Of a stretch of 5,079 nucleotides of DNA, positions 1 through 5,079 are shown in pieces. Below the pieces are notes generated by a model. It was not told where the DNA came from. It saw only the letters and a program-made list of their open reading frames with translations, and searched no databases. Made by a program: the position numbers and the translations under genes. How positions within the stretch are numbered: position 1 is the stretch's first letter; each line of letters begins with the position of its first letter. Origin of the DNA: Comamonadaceae bacterium (GTDB lineage Bacteria; Pseudomonadota; Gammaproteobacteria; Burkholderiales; Burkholderiaceae_C); the NCBI GenBank assembly GCA_947374505.1, contig CANCCE010000203.1:1-5079 (forward strand), in the 5' to 3' direction.

Positions 1-285
1 GAAAAGGTTTACAACGCACCCGGTTCCTGCGTGTCCTGCCACCAGGCCAACGGCAAGGGTGGCGGAGTGGTCAAGCCCCTGGACGGTGCCGCTGTCGTGC
101 AGGATGCCGACAAGAGCAAGCAAATCCATGTGCTGTTGAACGGCCAGAACAATGGCGCCATGCCATCCTGGAAGACGCTGAGCGACACCGACATTGCTGC
201 GGTCATTACCTATACCAAGAACCATTGGTCCAACAAGACCGGCCAGCTGGTGCAGCCTGCCGAAGTGCTGGCTTTGCGCAAGTAA
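1..285 (+). CDS. coxB: Cytochrome c oxidase subunit II, C-terminal cytochrome c domain (5' truncated)
   Basis: The frame is open from base 1 and ends at TAA 283-285, giving the last 94 residues of a longer protein whose start lies upstream of the window. A class I cytochrome c signature CVSCH (fragment residues 10-14) supplies the two heme-attaching Cys and the proximal His. Met54 in the sequence AMPSW is the likely distal heme ligand. The end, with ITYTKNHWSNKTGQ and a PAEV tail, matches my memory of CoxB C-termini in Burkholderiales. The usual two N-terminal transmembrane helices and the CuA cupredoxin domain are not in view. A subunit II carrying its own heme c is the mark of a caa3-type oxidase, where this periplasmic domain passes electrons to CuA. 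The subunit I gene ctaD follows 104 bp downstream on the same strand. The identification is firm; only the upstream part is unseen. Confidence 0.95.
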   Translation, partial: EKVYNAPGSCVSCHQANGKGGGVVKPLDGAAVVQDADKSKQIHVLLNGQNNGAMPSWKTLSDTDIAAVITYTKNHWSNKTGQLVQPAEVLALRK

Positions 286-345
286 GCGCTCCAAGCCTTA
301 CCCGCAAGACCGCCCGTAAAGAATCGAAAACGAAGTTTCAGTGCA

Positions 346-369
346 GACTGACTTGTACCCAAGTTGGTC
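346..369 (+). promoter_or_regulatory. Hairpin in the coxB-ctaD spacer, just before the ctaD ribosome binding site
   Basis: GACTGACTTG (346-355) and CAAGTTGGTC (360-369) form a continuous 10-bp stem in RNA, counting two G-U pairs, around a four-base loop TACC. It ends about 7 bases before the purine-rich Shine-Dalgarno of ctaD. No T-tract follows, so it is not a classical intrinsic terminator. It could be an mRNA processing or stability element that uncouples ctaD from coxB expression; that role is inference. Confidence 0.45.
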
Positions 370-376
370 GTAACTA

Positions 377-386
377 AAAGGAAAAG
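377..386 (+). promoter_or_regulatory. ctaD ribosome binding site
   Basis: AAAGGAAAAG lies directly upstream of ATG 390, with AAGGA about 7 bases from the start codon. It fixes the start of ctaD, and no competing in-frame start with a comparable site is seen nearby. Confidence 0.7.
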
Positions 387-389
387 AAA

Positions 390-2012
390 ATGAGCGCAGT
401 CCTAGGCCATCCCGAGCACGCCCATGAGCACCACGACGACCACCATGCCCCCACGGGCTGGCGCCGTTGGGTGTTCGCGACCAACCACAAGGACATCGGC
501 ACGCTGTACATGATGTTCAGCCTGACCATGCTGATGATTGGCGGCGTTCTGGCGCTGCTGATCCGCGCCGAGCTGTTCCAGCCCGGGCTGCAGTTTGTCA
601 ACCCCGAGTTGTTCAATTCCCTCACCACCATGCACGGCCTGATCATGGTGTTCGGCGCCATCATGCCGGGCTTTGTGGGCTTTGCGAACTGGATGATTCC
701 GCTGCAGATCGGCGCGGCCGACATGGCCTTTGCCCGCATGAACAACTTCAGCTTCTGGCTGATGATTCCCGCTGGCGCCATGCTGGCCGGTTCCTTCTTC
801 ATGCCAGGCGGCGCACCCGCTGCCGGCTGGACGCTGTACGCACCGCTGACCCTGCAGATGGGCCCCTCCATGGACGCTGGCATTTTTGCCATGCACATCC
901 TGGGCGCCTCATCGATCATGGGCTCGATCAACATCATCGTCACCATTCTGAACATGCGCGCCCCCGGCATGACACTGATGAAGATGCCCATGTTCGCCTG
1001 GACCTGGCTGATTACCGCCTACCTGCTGATCGCCGTGATGCCGGTGCTGGCCGGTGCCATCACCATGACGCTGACGGATCGCCACTTTGGCACCAGCTTC
1101 TTCAATCCCGCCGGTGGCGGCGACCCGGTGATGTACCAACACATCTTCTGGTTCTTCGGTCACCCCGAGGTCTACATCATGATCTTGCCGGCCTTCGGCA
1201 TCGTCAGCCACATCATTCCGGCTTTCTCACGCACGCGCCTGTTTGGCTACGCCTCGATGGTTTACGCCACGGGTTCGATCGCCATTCTGAGCTTTGTCGT
1301 TTGGGCTCACCACATGTTCACCACCGGTATGCCGGTGACGGGTCAGCTGTTCTTCATGTACTCGACCATGTTGATCGCCATCCCTACGGGTGTGAAAGTG
1401 TTCAACTGGATCGCCACTATGTGGAAAGGCTCCATGACCTTTGAGACGCCGATGCTGTTCGCGGTGGGCTTTTTGTTCGTTTTCACCATGGGCGGTTTCA
1501 CCGGCCTGATCCTTTCCGTCGCGCCGATCGACATCCAACTGCAAGACACTTACTACGTGGTGGCTCACTTCCACTACGTGCTGGTGGCGGGTTCCCTGTA
1601 CGCCATGTTTGCCGGCTTCTACTACTGGTGCCCTAAGTGGACCGGTGTGATGTACAACGAGTCACGCGGCAAGATCCACTTCTGGTGGTCGCTGATCTCT
1701 TTCAACGTCACGTTCTTCCCTATGCACTTCTTGGGTCTGGCCGGTATGCCGCGTCGTTATGCCGACTATCCGATGCAGTTTGCTGACTTCAATGCCTTGG
1801 CCAGCGTGGGGGCTTTGTTCTTCGGTTTGGCACAGGTCTATTTCTTTATCTTTGTAGCGATTCCCGCCATGCGCGGCATCGGTCCTAAAGCCGCAGCCAG
1901 CCCATGGGAAGGCGCAGAGGGCCTTGAGTGGGAAGTGCCTTCGCCAGCACCTTTCCATACCTTCGAGAACCCACCCAAGCTGAATGCTGCTGCCAACAAG
2001 GTGATCGGCTGA
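390..2012 (+). CDS. ctaD: Cytochrome c oxidase subunit I (aa3-type)
   Basis: This 540-aa, roughly 12-helix inner-membrane protein is the catalytic subunit that reduces O2 to water and pumps protons. His82 (TTMHG) and His395 are the heme a ligands, and His393 (VAHFHY) is the heme a3 ligand. His258, His307 and His308 bind CuB, with Tyr262 (HPEVY) placed for the His-Tyr crosslink. The D pathway is represented by Asp111 (DMAFARMNN) and Glu260, and the K pathway by Ser273, Thr333 and Lys336 (PTGVKVFNW). This makes it an A-type heme-copper oxidase. The N-terminus is rich in His (HPEHAHEHHDDHH, residues 7-19). At the position of the usual Mg-ligand His, just before DTYYVV, there is Gln385, which I recall as common in beta- and gammaproteobacterial enzymes. 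The start is ATG 390 with a good ribosome binding site; length is normal for the family. Confidence 0.98.
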   Translation: MSAVLGHPEHAHEHHDDHHAPTGWRRWVFATNHKDIGTLYMMFSLTMLMIGGVLALLIRAELFQPGLQFVNPELFNSLTTMHGLIMVFGAIMPGFVGFANWMIPLQIGAADMAFARMNNFSFWLMIPAGAMLAGSFFMPGGAPAAGWTLYAPLTLQMGPSMDAGIFAMHILGASSIMGSINIIVTILNMRAPGMTLMKMPMFAWTWLITAYLLIAVMPVLAGAITMTLTDRHFGTSFFNPAGGGDPVMYQHIFWFFGHPEVYIMILPAFGIVSHIIPAFSRTRLFGYASMVYATGSIAILSFVVWAHHMFTTGMPVTGQLFFMYSTMLIAIPTGVKVFNWIATMWKGSMTFETPMLFAVGFLFVFTMGGFTGLILSVAPIDIQLQDTYYVVAHFHYVLVAGSLYAMFAGFYYWCPKWTGVMYNESRGKIHFWWSLISFNVTFFPMHFLGLAGMPRRYADYPMQFADFNALASVGALFFGLAQVYFFIFVAIPAMRGIGPKAAASPWEGAEGLEWEVPSPAPFHTFENPPKLNAAANKVIG

Positions 2013-2040
2013 TTGCCGACAATTCCTTCGTAAAGACGAC

Positions 2041-2154
2041 ATGACACCTGAACAAAAAAAGAGCAATCGCCGCCTGGGTTTGATCCTCGCGACGGTCGCG
2101 TTTGTATTTTTCGTCGGCTTCGTGGCGCGCTCCATTTTGCTTGGCCGGGGTTGA
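2041..2154 (+). CDS. Cytochrome oxidase small assembly protein, 37 aa
   Basis: ATG 2041 to TGA 2152-2154 encodes 37 residues, starting MTPEQKKSNRRLG. A charged, basic N-terminus (residues 5-11, QKKSNRR) is followed by one hydrophobic segment at about residues 12-28 and a short basic tail ending LLGRG. The positive-inside rule would put the N-terminus in the cytoplasm. It starts 28 bp after ctaD stops and ends 11 bp before the chosen ctaG start, so it fills what would otherwise be a 150-bp gap in the operon. The ribosome binding site is weak (AAAGA, 2032-2036). Burkholderiales genomes carry a similar short ORF at this place, annotated as a cytochrome oxidase small assembly protein; I assign it on position, length and topology. 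The molecular role is not established from the sequence. Confidence 0.75.
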   Translation: MTPEQKKSNRRLGLILATVAFVFFVGFVARSILLGRG

Positions 2155-2165
2155 AGTCGAACGCT

Positions 2166-2798
2166 ATGGCCAACACCCGCGAAAACTCTAAAATGCTGGG
2201 CAAGCTGGGCGTCATCGTGCTCGGCATGTTCGCTTTTGGGTATGCGCTGGTCCCGCTGTACAACGCTATTTGCGAAATGACCGGGATCAACATCCTGGCC
2301 ATGGGCGACAAACAGATTCCAGGCGCGACGTCGTCGCAGGCAGCCAATACGCAGGTCGACAAAACGCGCAGCATCACCATTGAATTTGACGCCAATTCGC
2401 GGGGTCCATGGCACTTCAAACCGGCCACGCGCAGCTTGCAAGTACACCCGGGCGAACTCACCACCGTCATGTACGAGTTTCAAAACGTCCAGGACCGTGT
2501 CATGTCCGCGCAGGCCATTCCGAGCTATGCGCCTCGGCAGTCGGCCGCTCATTTCAACAAGCTGGAGTGTTTCTGTTTCAACCAATACACGCTGGCCCCT
2601 GGTGAAAAAAAACAGTGGCCGGTGGCCTTCGTGATTGACAACAAGTTGCCCAAGGATGTCACCACCATCACCCTGTCTTACACCTTCTTTGAAGTCGGTG
2701 GCAAAACACCGGCAGCACCGCCGGGGTTTCAGGATAAATCAGCCTTGAAGCCGGTTGCTGCTGCAACTGTAGTTAAACCTGAGGTCGTCGGTCTATGA
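2166..2798 (+). CDS. ctaG: Cytochrome c oxidase assembly protein CtaG/Cox11 (CuB insertion)
   Basis: This 210-aa protein is a membrane-anchored copper chaperone that delivers Cu to the CuB site of subunit I. One transmembrane helix spans about residues 12-32 (GKLGVIVLGMFAFGYALVP), followed by ICEMTGINI with conserved Cys36. The periplasmic beta-sandwich domain covers about residues 65-177 and includes FDANSRGPW, VHPGE, the copper-binding ECFCF motif (Cys135 and Cys137) and the LSYTFFEV strand. The tail, about 33 residues rich in Ala, Pro, Val and Lys (178-210), goes past the conserved domain. I chose ATG 2166; the same frame is open to TTG 2151, which overlaps the stop of the preceding small ORF (TTGA) and would add five residues, and neither start has a strong ribosome binding site. 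The stop overlaps the next start by 4 bp (ATGA). The family assignment is secure. Confidence 0.96.
   Translation: MANTRENSKMLGKLGVIVLGMFAFGYALVPLYNAICEMTGINILAMGDKQIPGATSSQAANTQVDKTRSITIEFDANSRGPWHFKPATRSLQVHPGELTTVMYEFQNVQDRVMSAQAIPSYAPRQSAAHFNKLECFCFNQYTLAPGEKKQWPVAFVIDNKLPKDVTTITLSYTFFEVGGKTPAAPPGFQDKSALKPVAAATVVKPEVVGL
2781..2784 (+). promoter_or_regulatory. Ribosome binding site of the DUF2970 gene inside ctaG
   Basis: GAGG sits 10 bases before ATG 2795, within the last codons of ctaG. It supports that start and, with the ATGA stop/start overlap, translational coupling. Confidence 0.5.
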
Positions 2799-2998
2799 GC
2801 GCCCGCTCAGTTGCGTTGACGATTTTGCACACGGTCAAGGCGGTGGCTTGGTCCTTTATTGGCCTGCGTGGCAGCAAAGATTCCGAGCAAAACGCCAAGA
2901 AGCTGAATCCATTGCACATCATTGCGGTCGCTCTGGTGTTTATATTTTTGTTTGTGGGTGCTTTGGTTTTTTTCGTGAATTGGGTCGTACTGACATAA
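2795..2998 (+). CDS. DUF2970 small membrane protein
   Basis: The 67-aa product has an N-terminal amphipathic stretch containing VKAVAWSFIGLRG (residues 14-26), a charged linker (GSKDSEQNAKK, 26-36), the segment LNPLHII, and one strong transmembrane helix at about residues 42-64. The pattern of a WSF-G-R motif, a charged linker, LNPLH and a helix matches the DUF2970 family as I remember it from betaproteobacteria. Its ATG overlaps the ctaG stop (ATGA), so the two are almost certainly co-translated, and coxC follows 93 bp later. Function is unknown. Its fixed place between a CuB chaperone and subunit III suggests a small accessory subunit or assembly factor of the oxidase, by association only. 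Confidence 0.85.
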   Translation: MSARSVALTILHTVKAVAWSFIGLRGSKDSEQNAKKLNPLHIIAVALVFIFLFVGALVFFVNWVVLT

Positions 2999-3079
2999 GC
3001 TAGGTTTTACGTGACAACCCCCCACGACAAACAGTGTGGAAACACAAGTTTTTCGAAAATTAGAGACTTTAGAGAGAAC

Positions 3080-3085
3080 AGAGGA
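3080..3085 (+). promoter_or_regulatory. coxC ribosome binding site
   Basis: AGAGGA lies 6 bases before ATG 3092. It decides the coxC start in favour of 3092 over the in-frame GTG at 3011, whose extra 27 residues (polar, with two Cys-free basic stretches and no family motif) look like untranslated leader. Confidence 0.75.
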
Positions 3086-3091
3086 ATCGAG

Positions 3092-3973
3092 ATGTCTTCA
3101 GCAACACACGGGTCTACCCCTTATTACTTCGTGCCGGGTCCCTCCCGTCATCCTGCCCTGGCTGCCTTGGGCCTGTTTTTCGTGATCCTGGGTGCAGGCC
3201 AGTGGATCAACGGCGTTGGCTGGGGCGTTTACTCCCTGACTTTTGGCATGATCCTATTTCTCAGCGTGTTGTTCCAGTGGTTCAGCCAAGCGGTGGGTGA
3301 AAGCGAAGGCGGTAGCTACGGTCGGAAGATCGACATGTCGTTCCGCTGGAGCATGAGCTGGTTCATTTTTTCTGAAGTGATGTTTTTTGGTGCCTTTTTC
3401 ACCGCACTCTGGTGGGCTCGTTCGCACTCGATTCCGGCACTCGGCAGCTTGGAGAATGCGCTGCTGTGGCCTGACTTCAAGGCCGTTTGGCCGAGCATGG
3501 CGGCTGGTGCAACGGCTTCACCAGCTGGCATCGTTGAGCCCTTCAGTACCGTGGGTCCCTTTTGGTTGCCAACCATTAACACCGCTTTGTTGCTCAGCTC
3601 CGGCGTGACGCTGACCATTGCCCACCATGCTTTGCGTGATGGCAACCGTGCCCGCACCCTTGGGTTCATGTGGGTCACTGTGTTGTTGGGTCTGCTCTTC
3701 CTGTTCGTGCAAGGCTATGAATACGCTCACCTTTACAGCGAGCTGAATCTCAAATTGTCTTCTGGCATCTATGGCTCAACTTTTTATATGCTGACGGGTT
3801 TTCACGGTTTCCACGTGTTCGTTGGCATGTTGATGCTGTTGTTCATCACCTTGCGTCTTGGTAAAGGCCATTTCACTGCAGACAAACACTTCGGATTTGA
3901 AGGTGCCGCTTGGTACTGGCACTTTGTTGACGTTGTTTGGCTGGGTCTTTATATTTTGGTTTACTGGCTCTGA
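3092..3973 (+). CDS. coxC: Cytochrome c oxidase subunit III
   Basis: This 293-aa protein has seven predicted transmembrane helices at about residues 22-40, 45-64, 86-108, 160-180, 190-210, 230-253 and 270-292. It starts MSSATHGSTPYYFVPGPSRHP, the usual opening of proteobacterial subunit III. Family landmarks are FIFSEVMFFGAFF with the conserved membrane Glu95, PTINTALLLSSG (160-171), VQGYEY (206-211), LTGFHGFHV with His238 and His241, and WYWHFVDVVWLGLY near the end. Subunit III holds lipids, has no redox cofactor, and stabilises proton uptake into the D pathway of subunit I. A soluble loop at about 111-157 sits between helices 3 and 4. It is the last gene of the plus-strand run before the terminator. 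The start is set by AGAGGA at 3080. Synonym: ctaE. Confidence 0.97.
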   Translation: MSSATHGSTPYYFVPGPSRHPALAALGLFFVILGAGQWINGVGWGVYSLTFGMILFLSVLFQWFSQAVGESEGGSYGRKIDMSFRWSMSWFIFSEVMFFGAFFTALWWARSHSIPALGSLENALLWPDFKAVWPSMAAGATASPAGIVEPFSTVGPFWLPTINTALLLSSGVTLTIAHHALRDGNRARTLGFMWVTVLLGLLFLFVQGYEYAHLYSELNLKLSSGIYGSTFYMLTGFHGFHVFVGMLMLLFITLRLGKGHFTADKHFGFEGAAWYWHFVDVVWLGLYILVYWL

Positions 3974-3975
3974 TT

Positions 3976-4021
3976 GGTTGCCAGGGAGGGCGCTGCATCG
4001 CAGCGTCATGACTCGCCAACC
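3976..4021 (+). other. Stem-loop in the coxC 3' untranslated region
   Basis: CGCTGC (3991-3996) and GCAGCG (4000-4005) form a perfect 6-bp stem with an ATC loop. Outside it GGTTG (3976-3980) can pair with CAACC (4017-4021). There is no T-tract here, so this is not a terminator on its own. It may stabilise the 3' end of the oxidase mRNA, or be chance. Confidence 0.3.
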
Positions 4022-4039
4022 TTTCGCCAAGTAACAAAT

Positions 4040-4066
4040 AAAAAAGGCCGCGATGCGGCCTTTTTT
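4040..4066. terminator. Bidirectional intrinsic terminator between coxC and the DUF2909 gene
   Basis: AAAAAAGGCCGC (4040-4051), loop GAT, then GCGGCCTTTTTT (4055-4066) is a perfect 12-bp inverted repeat. The GC core is flanked by an A-tract on one side and a T-tract on the other, so it reads as a GC stem plus U-run on both strands. It lies 66 bp after the coxC stop and 38 bp past the stop of the convergent minus-strand gene, as expected for a shared terminator that insulates the two transcripts. Confidence 0.9.
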
Positions 4067-4104
4067 GATGCGCATAGGGCCGCTATTCGTCACAGCCCTT
4101 TGAT

Positions 4105-4326
4105 TCACCTGCCGGATGGCAGCCCAGTCGGCTGAATGTAGCCGAGCTTCCATGCCAGCAAGATGCAGACGAACAGAAGAATTGACAAGCCTACGCGAAT
4201 GGCAAGGGCGCGCGCCATGTGACTGGTCTTGGCTTTACCACCAGTACCGTCCTTCATCATGAAGTAAAGGGCAGAAGCCAGGCTGCCCAAAATAGCGACA
4301 AAAGCGAAAGCAATGAGATAAGACAT
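4105..4326 (-). CDS. Twin transmembrane protein (DUF2909)
   Basis: The minus-strand gene runs from ATG at 4326-4324 to TGA at 4107-4105 and encodes 73 aa. Two hydrophobic helices, about residues 3-23 (LIAFAFVAILGSLASALYFM) and 43-62 (RVGLSILLFVCILLAWKLG), flank a basic loop (KDGTGGKAKTSHMARALAIR). The ending GYIQPTGLP matches the conserved end of DUF2909 proteins as I recall them. Function is unknown; the gene is often found next to SURF1 in betaproteobacterial oxidase clusters. Its start codon touches that of SURF1, so its promoter and ribosome binding site must lie inside SURF1 coding DNA; only a weak CGGAT is visible upstream. The frame stays open far beyond ATG 4326, but that stretch is antisense to SURF1 and lacks family features, so I start at MSYLIAF. 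Confidence 0.88.
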   Translation of the reverse strand: MSYLIAFAFVAILGSLASALYFMMKDGTGGKAKTSHMARALAIRVGLSILLFVCILLAWKLGYIQPTGLPSGR

Positions 4327-5079
4327 ATGGCTGATTATCCGTCTATGAGAGCAAGCGCACAGTCGGGTCGGTTCTGGGTGGTCACTGTGGCCACGCTGCT
4401 GACGGCGGCACTGACTTTTTCTCTGGGTCAGTGGCAACTGGGGCGAGCGGCGCAAAAGCAATCCTTGCAAGCCTCGCTCGATCAGAAAAAGGGCTTGCCG
4501 CCACTGGGCCATACGGCGTTGCTGATGAGCCAAGACAAGGTCTCCTCTGACTTGGTCGACAGGCAAATAGAACTGACGGGTCGTTGGCTGGTCGAACAGA
4601 CGGTGTACCTTGACAACCGTCCAATGAACGCCAAGCCTGGTTTTTGGGTGATGACGCCTTTGCTGCTGACTGGATCGGACAAGGCTGTGCTGGTGCAGCG
4701 TGGCTGGATTCCACGTAACTTCGAAGACCGTACCGCCTTGGCCCCCATTGAAACACCGGCCCGAACCGTCACGTTGCTGGGGCGAATATCCCCCGCGCCT
4801 GCCAAGCTTTACGCCTTCAAAGGAGGTGACAGCGGTCGCATCCGGCAAAATCTCGACATCCCCACTTTCGCCTCTGAAACCGGCTTGCCGCTGATCTCAG
4901 CGCTGGTGATTCAAATGGATCCCGCCAGCGAAGGGCTGCAGCGCGATTGGGCAGCGCCCAACACCGGGGTCGATAAACACTATGGTTACGCTGTGCAGTG
5001 GTTCGGACTTTGCGCCCTGGTGCTGGGTTTGTACGTCTGGTTCCAGCTGATAGCGCCCTACCGTCAACGTCGGTCGCTG
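4327..5079 (+). CDS. SURF1 family cytochrome oxidase biogenesis protein (3' end cut by the window)
   Basis: The frame is open from ATG 4327 to the last base, 251 codons with no stop seen. An N-terminal helix at about residues 15-35 runs into LGQWQLGRAAQK (33-44), the SURF1 signature. The periplasmic domain shows ELTGRW (82-87), YLDNRPMNAKPGFWVMTPL (94-112), VLVQRGWIPR (121-130) and RQNLDI (173-178). KHYGYAVQWFG (217-227) contains His218, the counterpart of the conserved His implicated in heme a binding in Paracoccus Surf1. A second helix follows at about 222-242, then a basic end (YRQRRS). SURF1 helps heme a insertion into subunit I. Nearly the whole protein is present, judging by a usual length of 230-260 aa. 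The start at 4327 has a weak GAGA 8 bases upstream (4315-4318); ATG 4345 is an alternative with no visible site. Confidence 0.93.
   Translation, partial: MADYPSMRASAQSGRFWVVTVATLLTAALTFSLGQWQLGRAAQKQSLQASLDQKKGLPPLGHTALLMSQDKVSSDLVDRQIELTGRWLVEQTVYLDNRPMNAKPGFWVMTPLLLTGSDKAVLVQRGWIPRNFEDRTALAPIETPARTVTLLGRISPAPAKLYAFKGGDSGRIRQNLDIPTFASETGLPLISALVIQMDPASEGLQRDWAAPNTGVDKHYGYAVQWFGLCALVLGLYVWFQLIAPYRQRRSL

Noticed and set aside
374..1444. Open frames in other frames and on the opposite strand across ctaD
   Set aside because: They are Arg/His/Gly/Met-rich shadows of a strongly conserved gene with no domain of their own.
1662..2585. Long open frame on the minus strand (307 codons)
   Set aside because: It is antisense to the 3' end of ctaD, the small ORF and most of ctaG, all of which have clear family motifs. 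It shows no recognisable domain and is a GC-rich codon shadow.
3034..3059. Small inverted repeats before coxC (GTGT-GGAA-ACAC and TTTTCGAAAA)
   Set aside because: Stems of 4-5 bp, one AT-rich and without a loop, are expected by chance in a 93-bp spacer; no promoter elements could be matched to them.
3011..3091. In-frame GTG start 27 codons upstream of coxC
   Set aside because: The extension has no hydrophobic or family features, and a good AGAGGA site sits right before ATG 3092, which gives the canonical subunit III N-terminus.
4182..4187. Perfect TTGACA -35 box upstream of SURF1
   Set aside because: It lies inside the DUF2909 coding sequence and no TATAAT-like -10 is present at 16-18 bp spacing (AGGGCG at 17 bp). 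Taken as chance.
4327..4848. Upstream extension of the minus-strand DUF2909 frame to 247 codons
   Set aside because: The extra N-terminal part is antisense to conserved SURF1 motifs, is polar and low in complexity, and the family starts at the MSYLIAF position.
1..5079. Mobile elements, CRISPR arrays, tRNA or rRNA genes
   Set aside because: No direct-repeat arrays, transposase fragments, terminal inverted repeats or RNA gene signatures were seen; the window is filled by oxidase genes.

Overview
The window is one contiguous piece of an aa3-type (probably caa3-type) cytochrome c oxidase locus from a bacterium. The gene order is coxB, ctaD, a tiny membrane ORF, ctaG/cox11, a DUF2970 protein, coxC/ctaE, then a reversed DUF2909 'twin transmembrane' gene and SURF1. 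Together with the protein sequences this points to a betaproteobacterium, most likely Burkholderiales of the Comamonadaceae type (Rhodoferax, Polaromonas or Limnohabitans-like). The taxonomic placement is inferred from remembered gene order and protein similarity, not from a search.

Layout: bases 1-285 are the 3' end of coxB, encoding a C-terminal cytochrome c domain. Bases 286-389 are a spacer with a strong hairpin just before the ctaD ribosome binding site. Bases 390-2012 are ctaD (subunit I, 540 aa, all catalytic residues present). Bases 2041-2154 hold a 37-aa single-pass membrane protein. Bases 2166-2798 are ctaG/cox11 (CuB insertion), whose stop overlaps the start of the 67-aa DUF2970 gene (2795-2998). 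Bases 3092-3973 are coxC/ctaE (subunit III). A 12-bp inverted repeat with A and T tracts (4040-4066) separates it from the convergent DUF2909 gene (4105-4326, minus strand). SURF1 starts at 4327 on the plus strand and stays open to the last base, so it is cut by the window edge.

The genes form one functional unit. CoxB carries CuA (outside the window) and a covalent heme c. CtaD holds heme a and the heme a3-CuB centre. CoxC is the third core subunit. CtaG delivers copper to CuB, SURF1 helps place heme a, and the two or three small membrane proteins are probable assembly or stability factors by association only.

I do not see a previously undescribed system. The points worth a second look are the very short ORF between ctaD and ctaG, the back-to-back start codons (CATATG) of the divergent DUF2909/SURF1 pair, the hairpin before ctaD, and a Gln at a usual Mg-ligand position in CtaD.
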